A DNA stretch of 64,000 nt from Monosporascus cannonballus. Its lineage: Eukaryota > Ascomycota > Sordariomycetes > Xylariales. A program made the translations under genes and the position numbers. Location of the stretch: NCBI GenBank assembly GCA_004154925.1, contig QJNS01000233.1, positions 1 through 64,000 of the forward strand, read 5' to 3'. Positions 49,149 to 62,016 of this stretch are shown here, in pieces; the stretch's first letter is position 1, and each line of letters starts with the position of its first letter. A model generated the notes under the pieces. It was not told the origin of the DNA and did not search any database. It was given only the letters and a program-made list of their open reading frames with translations.

Positions 49149-52100
49149 TACCTTCTTAATACCTTAAAATATTTACGGTATTAATTATTATAACTTTTAA
49201 GGCCATAATTATTTATTTTATTTTTTTCCGACAATTAAATTATCTTAATTAATTAAGTTTTTTTTAATTTTTTTTGTAAAACGTTTTTTTATTAATCGAA
49301 AATTTCCGTAATATTTAATAATTTTAATTATTTTTTAAAATATTCAAAAAATTCGCATAATAAGGCTTTTGTTAAATTATTAGCTAATAACTTATTTGTA
49401 AATATATAATTTATTTTAATTTAATTTTTTAGTAATTTATTATAATTAATAATTATATATATTTATATATTATAAATTTATTATTAATAAAGTAATATCG
49501 CTATTAATAATTTATATAATTTAGTCATTATTATATTATATATTTAATTATTTTATATTTAACATAATTTTTAATTATTTAATTAATCGAAAATTTAATA
49601 GGTTTTTTTAATAATATATATAACAAATAATAATTTTATTTTTATTATAAAAGTAATTATTTTATTTTACTTATTCATTTATTATTTTATTATTTTTTAA
49701 ATACTTTAAAATATAAATTTAAAAGTTTTTTTAATTAATTATATTATTTCCAAAAAAGGACAATTGTAAATATGTAATAGATTTCTATTTTTAAATTATA
49801 ATATTAATATTTTGGTTCCGCTTAAATATAATATAATTTGGTCGGTAATTTTCTAATATATATCGTTAAAATTTAAATTAAATTAGACAAATTAGAATAC
49901 CGTAAAAAATATATGAGGTTATATATTAATTATTACGGAAAAAATAAAACCGATTTTTTTAATATTTATTAATAAAGTTTAAATAAGTTAAATTAAAATT
50001 TGGCAATAATTTAATACTAATTATAAATATTTTTAAATATGAAATTAATTAATTTATTTATAAAATCAAATTAAAATAATTAGATTTTTTATTAAATTAT
50101 TTTTAATTACTTTAATTCCGCCAAATTATTATATATTTTTGTTTTTTATTAAAATATACCGTTTTTCAATTTATTAAATTAATTAATTAACAAAGTTTTA
50201 ATTTTTTTCGTATTATATTATAATAATATTATTTATAAAAACAATATTTTTTAACGAATAAAATAATAAGGTTTGTAAAAAATAAAATTTAGTTTTAATT
50301 TTTTAAATATTTTAATAAACTGTTTTTATTATAATAAACGTAAACTCTTTAATTTATATAATATTTTTTAATTAAGAAATGTTTATTATATTATAAGTAT
50401 TTTAAAGGCATATTATATATATTTCGTAAAATAAGTTAATATTTATAAAACTATTTATAATATTATACTATTTAAATTTTTAATTAAATTTAAATGTAAT
50501 AGCGATTAAAATTTAAAACGATTTTTTAATAAAAATAATTATATATATATTATTATAAATAAATTCAAATTATTAAGTATTTTATACGATAAAATAAACA
50601 TTATATTTTTAAACTTAATTATATGTATTAAATTTATAAATATATATTTATATATATTTTAAACTTATTTCTCTTTAATAAAAAATTAATTAACGGCCTT
50701 TTTAGATTATATTTTTTATAACATTATAAATAAATTTTTTCGATTTTACGGGATATTTTTTTAATAAATATATACTTAATATTTTATGCCTTGCGAAAAT
50801 AACTGTAAATTACGTTTATATATTTGGTTTTATAATTTAAATACTGTTTTGTATATTAAAATATTGTTATTTTTTAATTAAAATAACGCATATTTCGAGT
50901 AATTAATTTCCTTAAACTTTTATAATTTATTAGCCGATTATCGTACATATTTATAAAAAGAAATAAAAATCTTATATTAAATACGGTTTCTTATATTTTA
51001 TATTTTTTTTAAATAATATTTTCTTAATACGGAATATATAAAGAGCTTATTTTTATAATTCGTAAAGTGTTTTTATTTTTTCTATTAGCATAATAATCGT
51101 AATAATTATTAAAGCAAGTATTAATAATAATAATAATGTAAAAAAAGGAAATAAATCGAATATAACAGTTATATAAAAATAATTAATTTTTTATACAAAA
51201 TTTATTTTCTTTTATTCCGTACGTATTTTATGTTAATATTTTTTAAATTTATTCTTTTTATTTAGCTGATAATTAAATTATTTTATTTAGATATTTATTT
51301 TTTTAGATATAAATTAAATAGTTATTATTTTAATTAAATATTTTTATTTATTGGAATTACTTTTATAATTTTTTATAATATATAAAAAGTTATTTTTTAA
51401 GCTTTGTATATTATTTAAAAAATGGCATTTTTATTAAATTATATATTTCGAATAATAATGACCTTATTAATTAATAAATTTTAAATCTCGTAAATATTTG
51501 TAAATTAATAACTGATAAAATAATTAATTTACATTTTAAAATTTAATTTTGAAAGTTTGTATTTTTTTATGACAGTAATTATTATAACGTAAATTATATG
51601 ATTATATGTTCGTAAATAAACCTATTAAGGTTTTTAATTAAATATTATAATATTATTTTTATACGTTAAATACATATAATAAATTTCGTATAAATTTTAG
51701 TAAAAAACTATATATTTAAAAAATATATATAATTAAAAACGAAAATAATTTAACGCCATTTCATACCATAAATACTTTTTCTTAATTATACTTTTTAAAC
51801 GTTTTATATCCTTGTTTTAAATCTGGGTATATAATATTAAAAGTTTAAATTTAATATTAAGAAAAGGCGATTAAAATATATTTCGAAATTAATAATCTTT
51901 CAGGATTTCGTTATCTTATTTAATTACTTATAAAAAACCTTTATTCTAGTTTTTCAAACTTTTTAAAAAAATATCGAAATATTATAATTAATATATTTTG
52001 CTTTTAATTTTTAAGGTAAATATCTTAAATAAAATCTAAATATCTATTTAATAATAAATATAATATATTTATATTTTTTAAATATTTTTTTAAAAATTTA

Positions 52101-52809
52101 TAAAATCGATAATAATCTTTTATTTTAATTAAAATATTTTTTTAATTTGCGGCGTATTAATATTTTAGTTTTCGCTTTGTTATATATTTAATATTCGATT
52201 TTTATAAAAGCTTTCAAGTGGATTTCTTTCGTATAAAATTCTAATTAAATAATTGTTTTAAGTTTTAAATATTTTAATTTTAGGTGCTATATAATGTTAT
52301 TACTAATTCGTAATAATCTTGTTATTTGCGAATTAATATTTTATTTATAAGTTATTAAAATTATATAAGTAATTATTGCGTTAATACTTTTAATAATAAA
52401 TTATTTAAATTTATTTATTAATATAATAATTATTTAATCATGTTTATTTCGAAGAAAATCATTGGTTTTTCGGTTATTTTATTAATAATTTCTTTTCCAG
52501 AGTTATCGAAAAAATACCAGGTTATATATAAAGCTTTTATAATATGTTACGTTATATAAATATAATATTTTTTAAACCGTTAAGGTTTCGAAAAATTATA
52601 TTAATTTTTCGTATTTTTTAATTGCGATAAAATTATTATTTACGTACATTTCGTTATTTTATATAATAAGTTTAATATTTAAAAATTTATTAATTAAATT
52701 AAAGATATATATTATAAACTTTAAATTTAAAATAACGAAATTTTTTAAAGAATAAAATAAAATATATATAACATTATATTAATTAATAATTAAAAAAAGA
52801 TTTTAATAT
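49149..52809 (-). pseudogene. Pol-side remains of the minus-strand copia element
   Basis: About 3.7 kb, very AT-rich. The only readable piece is near 49330-49400, where the minus strand gives LLANNLTKALLCEFFEYFKK, matching the ADxLTKxL...F end of copia RNase H. The rest is expected to hold RT and integrase but is too degraded to read by eye. Confidence 0.5.
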
Positions 52810-52814
52810 TTATC

Positions 52815-53231
52815 TATTACAGGAACAGGGGTTCCTGTCTCGAGAAGACCAACCTTTAAGGCCTAGCGCGGACCTATCACGGCAGAACTTCGGGCGGGAA
52901 GCTTGGCCCTTAAGGTGATTTGGTTGATCTGGGTAATTTGGGGACCAGATTACACAGATCCAACAAATCCATAACATACTTATTTTAGGAATTAGGATAT
53001 ATAATATATCGGTCTTTCATATAAATAGCACTTATTTAGTTTCGTTCCTTAGCTATTAATTTAAGCTTTTAGCCAAAAGCAACTATACCATTCTTTAATT
53101 AAGAGAAAAGTACCTTAAAATCTCCTTAACGAATACATTAAATTATTCTTCGCCTTATTATTACCTGCAAATCAAGACCCTTTTCGGATACTGCTTATAC
53201 CTCCAGGTAAATATATAACAGATTCGTTATA
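52815..53231 (+). repeat. 5' LTR of gypsy element 2
   Basis: 417 bp starting TATTACAGGAACAGGGG (TG mutated to TA) and ending TTCGTTATA (CA mutated to TA). It matches 59697-60113 over its length, including GTTCCTGT(C/T)TCGAG and CCCTTTTCGGATACTGC. Confidence 0.9.
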
Positions 53232-53899
53232 TTTTGATAATTCCTTAATTAATAGCCGACGGATAATTCACCGCCCAATTAAGATATAAATTTTTTTAAA
53301 CTTAATACAGACGATAACATAGGACGACGTTTAGAAAACAAATAGCATATACGATTTCCGTTATTAATTAATAAAGTATTATTAATAAAATTTAATAATT
53401 TACCTCTTATTAAAAAAACTTTTCGACTAATTAATAATATAGCTCCTTTTATAACGTAATTTTAAAAAAGTCCTTTTTCCCAGCCTCGGCAACAACCTTC
53501 CCTAATTCCCCAGGATACCATTAAAATTTAGGAACCAAAGCAAAAAAAAAAGTTAAAAAAGGAAAAAAAAATATGGGGCAGGAAATTAAAAATCCCTTAC
53601 AAAAGAAAAATTAGGCGCTTTAAAGATAAAGGTCCAGAACCTGAAAAAAAAGAATATACGATTAAAAGAAAAGAAACTAGTTTTTCCACAATTTGGCTTC
53701 CCCAAAAGACGAAACCAAGGAGCTGGTTATAAATCCTTTCCATTAGGTTCAAAACGAACATAAGCAAAAACCTCGATTTTGCTATTATTCGGCGCAAACC
53801 GGATACGAGAAAGGATTGTTCCTCCCTCTGGTTATTATGGAATGCCAGATGTTAAAGGCTATAAGCCAACCTTTCCTAAGCCTTATAACGAATCAGAAA

Positions 53900-54860
53900 A
53901 CCTTAATGGATTTTTGGTTTAGGCCAGATTTTACCTTAAGTTCTATAAAAATTCTTTAACGGAAAATTACCAAAAAATAATAGCCATTTCTTAGCTTCTA
54001 ATTAAACGAATACGCTAATGGTTTAAACCTATTTTAACAAATTACTTCGAAAAATATCCAAAAAAATTTTCGGATTTTATTAATTATGTTTTCAGCGATT
54101 ATAGGAACTTTAAAAAAAAATACGAACCTTATTTAGGAATCCCGATAAAAAATAATACGCAGTTAAGCAGCTATACCTTTTTAAACAAACCAAATCAGTA
54201 TTTAAGTACATTACCGAGTTTAACCGCTTAACAGCTATTTTCAACCTACCAGAAAGCGCGTTGTTTTATTCTTATTACGATAGCCTAAAACTTTAGGTTA
54301 AAAATAAACTATATATAAAACTTAAGATTGGATTTTTTGCAAAATACATAAATAAGGTTATTATTGCCGACCGACGAACCTTTAATCGGTACCTCGAGAA
54401 AAAAGGAACCGATAAACGAAGTAACGACAAAAGCTCTCGTAGCCAAAATAAGAAGGATAAGGGCAAGCCTTAGAAAAAAGCGAGTTCCGTTTCGAAGGAG
54501 CCCAGGAAAAACAAATTTAAAATAAAGTATTTTAATTATGGCAAAAAGGGGCATTTCAAGAATAAATATTACTCCCCCGCTAAAAGGAACTCCAAAAAAG
54601 AAAAAATTCCTTAATCCCAAAAAAAAGCCAAAACGGCTAAATAAAAAACCGACAGTAAGGCAAAAAAAGAAAAAAAAAAATTAATTCGACTTCCTTCCAG
54701 CCAGAATTCATTATTGCCATAACCATTCAGATCCAAAACGATATCCCAAAGTACGAAAATTATCCTATTTGCCAGGACTTTAAGATTAAAGCCTATAAAT
54801 ACCATCCAGGACAAACGGCTTCCAGGATAACCATAAGGCTAAAATACCAGTATTACCTTA
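53900..54860 (+). pseudogene. Gag of gypsy element 2, decayed, Cys to Tyr in the zinc knuckle
   Basis: Readable parts include WFKPILTNYFEKYPKKFSDF, the usual RW..P...YF core of retrotransposon gag, and then the knuckle at 54528-54569, translated YFNYGKKGHFKNKY. All three Cys of CX2CX4HX4C are Tyr (TGT or TGC changed to TAT), while Gly-Lys-Lys-Gly-His is untouched. Between them lies a Ser/Lys-rich linker. Several stops interrupt the frame. Confidence 0.75.
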
Positions 54861-55559
54861 ATTCCTAGAAATATAAAATACATATAAAAAACGGTTAATT
54901 TCGACTAAATATCAATAATTATGGATAGTTATCCTCAGAGCTTTATAAGTCCTCAAAATATATTACCTACCTAAAAATACCATTAATAAACCCTTACGAT
55001 CTATTACATTTTACCGTTTGCTACCAGGACGATTATCTTATTTATTTTAGAATTAAAAAAACAATAATTTTTGGCCCGGATAAAATAATAAAACTCTTAC
55101 CGAACTAAACGATAAATGCCGATATATTAAAATTTCCTAATAACCAAAATACTTTAAATCTTATTACTTATATCCCGAATCAAAACGGAGTTAAAAGGTT
55201 ATATCGTAAAAATACTTATGTTACTCCCCGATATTTTATATCCAATACGAACTTTTAAATATGGGAATACCTTTTTCGGAGATTTACCTCTTTAATCCCA
55301 TAATTCGGGAAATACGAAATAAAAAGGTAAGCCAGGAAAAGAACTAGATTTTGAAACCCTAATGCAAATACGGCAAAAAAACATAGTTCCGGTACAAGAA
55401 CGACCAGTGTACTAAATATGCTGTTAAAAAAAAAATTCGCGAATGGAAATTCGCTTAAATTGGAAACCATCAGAAATTAAAAAATTATAGAGGCCTTCGA
55501 AAGTAAGGTATCGAAAAGCCCCAATCGACAAAACCTTATGTAAAGTAACGAAAAAAACG

Positions 55560-58500
55560 CGCAGCCAGATTAAGATCCCTTTCCGATACAAAGGCAAAAT
55601 GTTTAAGGCCATAATTAATTCCGAAGCAAAAAATAATTTTATTTCCCCCGTAATAGCAAAAAGATATCAGATTTCCTGGAAATATAAACTAAAGTTTTAT
55701 AAGTTGCGTACGGTAAACGGTAGCTTATTTACTTACGAAAACGGACGAATTCTTCGAAAAACAAAGAAATTCCCAGTATAAATTTAAGGATACCAAAAAC
55801 GCGTCTTATTGGATATCGCTGATATTTCCGGATACGATATTATCTTAAAAATACCTTAGCTTTATTCCAGTAATTTACGGATTAATTAAAAAAATAAATA
55901 TTTTCCTGGGACGAAATGCCAAATAAAAATAATCGAAAAATTTGTTATGTTATCAAAAAAATACGGATTTTTAATTAGATCTTTACGGTTCCTCCGGAAT
56001 ATCAAGGATTTAAAAAACTGTTTAAAGATAAAAAAAATTACGAACTACCGCTATATAATTAATAAGATTACCGGATACCTATTAAAAAAAGATATTATCC
56101 TAAATTTTACAAAATTTACCACATAAACCTAAAAAAGTTAAGGGCTTTATGGAAAAATATATAACTAAATTTAAAAAAAATATATTTAATTTTTTAATTC
56201 CTTTGCCGGATATCTAATTCTTATGATACTAACAATTAAAGATAATAAATAAAGGATTAATAAGAACGGAAATTCTATTTACCGAAAAATAATCGATTAT
56301 AAATAATTAAATAATATTACGATTAAAAACGGATATTTTTTAATTTTTATAAATACCTTAAAAAATGCTAACAAAGCCAAATAATTCACGGCGTTTAATT
56401 TTCGTAATGGCTATTACCGCATCAAAATGGCCAAAAGAAAAAAATAAAAAACGGCATTTAAAACTGTATACGGACTTTATGAATATAAAGTAATACCTAT
56501 GGGACTTACTAACGCTCTCGCCAGTTTCCAAAACTTAATAATAACCACCTTCCGATAATTTTTGGACAAATTCGTATTTGTTTATCTCGACGATATTTTC
56601 GTTTACTTTGAAACCTTAAAAAAACATAAAAAACATATCGCTTAAATACTTAAAACTTTGGACGAAACCAATATTCAAATTAACCTCACCAAGAACGTAT
56701 GGCACACCCAGAAATTGGATTTTTTAGGATTTACCCTTACGCTAGGATAAATTCAAATTTAACGTTCCAAGTTAGAAATAATTAAGGATTAGCTTATTCC
56801 TAATAAGGCGACCGTTATAAATATCCGACAGATCTTAGGATTTACGGGTTACGTACGCGGCTTAATTAAGGGATATGGAAACATAATTAGGCCTTTAACG
56901 AAATTTATTATTAAAAAATACGTTAAGAAAAAAATCGAATTTTTAAAAGAAATAAAAAAAGCATTCCGGGAATTAAAAAAAACAATTACTAACGGACCTA
57001 TCGTAAAGATACCAAATCCAAACAAAACAAAACGACTAAAAACAGATATTTTAAAGTATACCCTAGGCGTAATTTTGGAACAGCAAAAAAGTAACGGCAA
57101 ATAATACCTAATGGCATATTACTTTAAAGCATTCCGAAATGCAAAACTTAAATACCAGATTTACGATAAAGAATTATTAGTAATTATTAACGTTTTTAAA
57201 AAATAAAAATCTTTTTTTAACAAAATAAAAAAACCTTTCGATATTTACTTTAATCATAAAAATTTTACGTAATTTATAAAAACCTAAAAACTAAACAAAC
57301 GACATAAAAGATAATGGATTTTTCTGTCCAGATTTAACTTTAAAATATATCATATCAAAAGAAAAAAAATATCCAAACGGATATTTTCAGTTGCAAAGGA
57401 AATTATAATTTCAAAATTCCCAAAAAAAACATATAAATATTATAATATAATAAGGATAAAATTATATATTTATGTAAGATAATAAAAAAACCAACTACCG
57501 AACTTTTAATACGGTTCCGGAATTCTTACGATGCAAAAAAATAAAAGGAAATCCAGTAACTAAAAGGATAACCCAAAAATCAATTACTGTATTATGGCAA
57601 AATCTATATTCCCAAAGATTAACAAAAATAATTCGTAAAGAAATTCCATGAAAACCCATTATATAAATACCAAAGAATCTTTAAAATTACTTAACGATTA
57701 TAGGAAAAATACGATTTCCCTAAGTTACGCCGTATGGTTAAAATAATTATTAAAAACTGTAACATTTATAACAAAACTAAGGCAGTACGCTATAAGCCTT
57801 ACGGGTTACTGCAACCTACCGACATTCCTAACAAAATATGAAACATTATAACTTAGAATTTTATTATTAACTTACCTCTATTTAAAAACCTAATTACTGG
57901 AATCGAATACGACGGAATATGGGTAATTATTAATAAATTTACCAAATATAAGTATTTCCTACCTTTTAAAAAAATATAACGGCAAAATAATTGGTTTATG
58001 CCTTTATTAAATAATACTTTAATAAATATAAAATACCTGAAAAAATCGCTTCGGATCGAAATATGGTATTTATTTCGAAATTCGGTACTAGCTTTTTTAA
58101 ACAAATTAATATTAAACTTAAGTTCTTAATAGCGTATCATCTTTAAACGGATGGCCAAACCGAAAAACTGAATTAAACCTTAGAACAGTATTTACGAAAT
58201 TACGTTAATTACTAACAAAATAATTAGGTAAAGTTTCTATTATTAGCATAAATCGCTTATAACATATTTATTAACGAAAATATAAGCGTATTTCCCTATA
58301 CAGTTATATACGGACATAACGCAAAAATAAAACGACCTAAATAATCGCTTAATAAAGCACCAAGGATTATTATAATCGCCCCAAAAACAGAAACATTAAT
58401 AACAAAAATCAAAATAATTCAAGCCCGTTTCCAGAATAAATTGCGATTCCTGCAATAACGGATAATCCAGTATTATAATAAAAAAAATTAAAGGATCAAT
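55560..58500 (+). pseudogene. Pol of gypsy element 2 (protease, RT, RNase H, integrase), decayed
   Basis: The stretch near 55580-55790 (KAIINSEAKNNFISPVIAKR and onward) looks like the retropepsin region, with the expected catalytic Asp replaced by Asn near INSEA. RT follows, with FVFVYLDDIFVY at 56571-56606 and LDFLGFTLTLG downstream, then RNase H (KLKYQIYDKELLVIINVFK near 57145-57200), then integrase with CNIYNKTKA and a core reading IIDKFTKYKYFLPF-like near 57920-57970. Stops are frequent, mostly at former Gln and Trp codons. Confidence 0.78.
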
Positions 58501-58913
58501 TTTAGCAAAAAAAAATAAGGTTTACCTGTTACGCCAAAAATAAAATGTAACTTCGAATATTTCACAGATTAAAACGAAAAGACCCAGCGACAAGCTTAAT
58601 TTTAAAAAACTTGGACTTTTCAAAATTAATAAAGTCGTTTCCAAAATTAATTACCGCCTATCGTTACCCAAAAACATAAAAATATACTTTGTCTTCCATA
58701 TTTCCTTGCTTAAACCAATACCCGAAAACGCCCCTTTAAAAACAAACTTAAAAATCGAAAAAGATTTTGACGAATACGAAGTTAAACGAATACTGGATTC
58801 CAGAATGGTTAAAAGTAAAATCCAGTACCTAATTAAATAGGAAAAATGCTTACATAAAAAAACACTTGGGAACCACTTAACCATTTAACGAATGCGATAA
58901 ACCTAGTTAAGAC

Positions 58914-59520
58914 GTTCCACCGCCAGAATCCTGACCGACCATTTCCAGTACGGTTAAGGTCGCAGGCGATAACGGTCCCCCGCCCAAATCCAACCTTACG
59001 GCGCTCTAATCGAAAGAAACCAACGTTTCCATAACAGCGTCCATCTTAAAAACAAGTTGCGCCCATTCCGCAACCACGCGACGCTGCTTTTTTTCCATCC
59101 TTTCCCGTTCTTCCAGTTAGTTTAACTCCAAGCCTTCTTTTAATAATTCCATTACCTTTTTCTTAAGAAAGTCCTATTAAAAGCGCAAACACCTCAGTTT
59201 TTTATCGAATTCTTTCGACTTTTCGTCCTGTTAACGGCGCAACTCGGCTAACCTTTTTTTTACCACCTCTTATTCCCTTTTCGCAGCCTTTTAAAACGCC
59301 AGAAAACTATTTTTAGTTTTACGCTGCTCGCGTAACAAACGATCTTGCGTTTCGTTCATTTTCTGTAATAAGTTTATAGTTAAAACGTTACAAAAAGGAC
59401 GTTGTCGACGGATATAACAACTGCAACTTAGATATTCAGGAACGTAAAAATAATTAGTTTCGCCAAAACGGATATAATTTGAACAAGGAAAAACTTTAAT
59501 ACTAAATTTTTCAATTAAAT
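58914..59520 (-). pseudogene. Reverse-strand Cys-cluster and coiled-coil frame at the 3' end of gypsy element 2
   Basis: Minus-strand reading from about 59510 gives PCSNYIRFGETNYFYVPEYL, SCSCYIRRQRPFCNVLTINL, then a charged heptad-like region (KMNETQDRLLREQRKTKNSF, later VVKKRLAELRR and KKKVMELLKEGLEL), ending with PLSPATLTVLEMVGQDSGGG. Stops sit where Gln codons would be expected. It has the same position, strand and layout as the frame at 41850-42380, although sequence identity is low. Role unknown; it could be an antisense-encoded accessory protein of these gypsy families. Confidence 0.5.
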
Positions 59521-59696
59521 CAACACGAATATCGCGGGAACCGCGTTAATTTAACCGAGGTTTTCTTTTTTCTTTTTAGATACGACCTATTATAATAAAG
59601 TCAGTTAGGACACCTCCAAGAACTTTTTCTAACAAAATAAAATAGCCACTTACGGTTCTTATCTTTGGGACAAAAATCCTTGGAAAAGGGAAATAA

Positions 59697-60113
59697 TGTT
59701 ACAGGAACAGGGGTTCCTGTTTCGAGGAAACCAACTTTTAAAGCTTAACGCGGACCTGTCACGGCAAAACTTCGGGCGGAAAACTTAGCCCTTAAGGTAA
59801 TCTGGTTAATCTAGGTAATCTAAGGACCAAATTACATAGATCTAATAAATTTATAACATACTTACTTTAAGAATTAGGATATATAATATATCGGTTTTTT
59901 ATATAAATAACACCTACTTAATTTCGTTCCTTAGTTATTAATTTAAGCTTTTAGCCAAAGGTAACTATACTGTTTTCTGATTAAGAGAAAAGTACCTTGA
60001 AATCTCCTTAACGAATATATTGGATCATTTTTCGCCTTATTATTACCTGCAAATCAAAACCCTTTTCGGATACTGCTCATACCTCCAGGTGGATGTATAA
60101 CAGGTTCGTTACA
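59697..60113 (+). repeat. 3' LTR of gypsy element 2
   Basis: 417 bp, TGTTACAGGAACAGGGG...GGTTCGTTACA, keeping the original TG and CA ends. The following TTATC completes the target duplication. Confidence 0.9.
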
Positions 60114-60118
60114 TTATC

Positions 60119-61491
60119 GTACGCTTTTTAAAAATTAATTCATTTTTTATGTAATAAATTTTCTATAATTTTCGATAAGTTATCGATTTTTGCCTTTGAA
60201 GATTAATTAGCGGAAATTTATCTTTAAATATATGTTATTATTTTATCGTTAAAACGGAAACGTTTCACTGTTTTTTTAAGAAATGTATAATAATAATTAA
60301 ATAATATATAATAATTCATTAAGTACGTTTTATAACGGGTATTTTAAATATTTAATTTTTAACGTTTTTATTTATTATGATTTCGGTTCGTATAAGAACT
60401 TTTATTGTTACTTTATTTCGGCTTACGGTTCAAGAATCTTTTTTACGGTTAAAAGTTAATATTTTTAGGATTATTTTAATTAAAATTATTTTAATTAAAA
60501 ATATTTGCAAATATTTCGTAAAATATTAAAAAAGTTATTTTAATATTTTGTAATATAAATATAAAACAAGTTAAAATTTAATAATCCAGAAAATTAATTG
60601 CTGTTTTTTTAGAAATTAATCGTATTATTAATGTTGGCTTTTTCTTATTATTTGAAAATTCATAATTTATATTTTAATTATCAAGATTAATATTATATAT
60701 AAATCGTTAATTTATATAATTATTCGTTTTGTTTTTGAAATATTATATTGATATTTTAAAGCTATAATATTTTGTTATTTTACGATTTATTCGTTTAATT
60801 TTTTATAACATTTCGAAATTTATTTTAATATTTCGCGATATTTTTGTTAAATGTTAATTAGAAACCTGCTATTATATATTTTATTTAATTCGCCCAAATC
60901 AATATAACATTTTCGTGAATTGTTTTAAGAAAAAAGCTGGTTTTTTTAATTATTAAAAATATCGACTTTAAAACTTATTTCGTAAGGTCGTTAATATTTT
61001 TACAGAAAATATCGTATTTCCGATTTTTATAAATATATACCGTAAAATTTTAATTATAAACTTATTTATTTTCGGTCGTTATTTTAAGGGTAATCGTTAT
61101 ATAATTAATATAATCGATTTTTTCGGTAGTTTTTTTTAGAAAATATAAATATGGACGAAAAACCGCTTGGGGTATTAATTTGTATCGTATAACGAATTCG
61201 TTTTTTAAATTAAAAGCTATATTAAATTTTGTAAATCTGATAAATTATTGAAAATTCTAATTAGGATCGATATAATTCCAAATATTAAGTGCGTATGCTT
61301 TAGATTAGAATTTACTTTTTAAGCGATTTTAATCTTTGGGTTTTTTGTAAATAACGGAGGACGTTAATAGTACGGTTATTATTATTATTATTAGCGTATT
61401 TCGATAATTACAATTAATATATAATTTATATCGTTTTAATAATAGTTAAATAATTGATAAATGCCTTAATTAAACGAATAAGATTTTTAAT
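60119..61491 (-). pseudogene. Gag-side remains of the minus-strand copia element
   Basis: Minus-strand sequence around 61200-60780 contains ATTAACGACCTTACGAAAT and TATCGCGAAATATTAAAA, RIP-mutated equivalents of the gag segments GTTAACGACCTGACGAAAT and TATCGCGAAACACTAAAA of the + copy at 62390-62570. All frames are broken. The leader directly inside the LTR matches that of the + copy. Confidence 0.7.
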
Positions 61492-61654
61492 TGTTAGATA
61501 TAAGGGATATCAGTTATATATATATTAATAATTAGTTGTTGGTGCTTTAGAACGCGTACTGCATTTTAAGGTGATCTAGTCCCGGAATATATATGTTCCG
61601 ATCAGAGGAAATCTTCCGTATATGGGGTGCTAGAGCACCCCCTGCTAGCCGACA
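61492..61654 (-). repeat. 5' LTR of the minus-strand copia element
   Basis: 163 bp. On the minus strand it runs TGTCGGCTAGCAGGGGGTGC... to ...CTTATATCTAACA. RIP changes are concentrated in the left 70 bp, next to the degraded internal region; the right part is nearly unmutated. Confidence 0.78.
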
Positions 61655-61745
61655 GGTACAGCCCCACCTTCCGGGGGAGATAAGCGACATCATTTCGCAC
61701 CGCGAGAACTTTTCGCTAACAGCGAATAGAGCATGCTTCGGATAT
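61655..61745. other. 91-bp spacer between two head-to-head copia copies
   Basis: Unmutated GC-balanced DNA separating the 5' LTR of the minus copy from the 5' LTR of the plus copy. It has no reading frame and no repeat elsewhere in the window. Confidence 0.6.
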
Positions 61746-61907
61746 TGTCAGCTAGCCAGGTGTGCTATAGCACACCAAATACGGAAAGGTCACCTTCTGG
61801 TCGGAGTATATATACTCCGTTCCTAAGCTACACTAAAGTTGAACGCGTTACGAGAACGCACGCAATTGGCTGAATACAACAATAACTAATATCCCCTATA
61901 TCTGACA
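61746..61907 (+). repeat. 5' LTR of the plus-strand copia element
   Basis: 162 bp, TGTCAGCTAGCCAGGTGTGC...CCCCTATATCTGACA, inverse in orientation to 61492-61654 and related to it along its length. A TATA-like GAGTATATATACTCC lies near 61805. The leader ATTAAGAGTCTTATTCG follows directly. Confidence 0.8.
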
Positions 61908-62016
61908 ATTAAGAGTCTTATTCGCTCAATTCGTATATATATTCATTGATCAGCTGTTGCTGAGACGATATAGGCTGTATATCAGTAGCAATTGTCAATA
62001 CGTTCCAATATTAATA

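Larger units (their letters stand above)
52815..60113 (+). mobile_element. Complete Ty3/gypsy retrotransposon (element 2) with TSD TTATC, nested in copia
   Basis: 7,299 bp with 417-bp LTRs at both ends and identical 5-bp flanks TTATC (52810-52814 and 60114-60118). Order on the + strand is gag with a mutated knuckle (54528-54569), RT (YLDD at 56583-56594), RNase H, integrase (about 57700-58300) and a reverse-strand frame before the 3' LTR. Longer protein-like stretches survive than in element 1, so RIP was milder or later. The insertion lies inside the minus-strand copia element, which is therefore older. Confidence 0.92.
48985..61654 (-). mobile_element. Ty1/copia retrotransposon, minus strand, RIP-degraded and split by gypsy element 2
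   Basis: Bounded by direct repeats of 163-164 bp at 48985-49148 and 61492-61654. Minus-strand gag remains lie just inside the right LTR: about 61200-60780 aligns with the gag region 62370-62570 of the + copy, and the leader next to the LTR (ATTAAAAATCTTATTCG) matches ATTAAGAGTCTTATTCG of that copy. Near the left LTR, minus-strand LTKALLCEFFEYF resembles the RNase H C-terminus of copia. Without the nested gypsy element and its duplication the length is about 5.4 kb, normal for copia. Flanks (CAACC left, GGTAC right) do not form a target duplication. Confidence 0.8.

Noticed and set aside
61492..61907. A single 416-bp LTR that is itself a large palindrome
   Set aside because: The left-hand copy at 48985 matches only 164 bp, and identical leader sequence lies outside both ends in opposite directions. 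It is better read as two 162-163 bp LTRs head to head with a 91-bp spacer.
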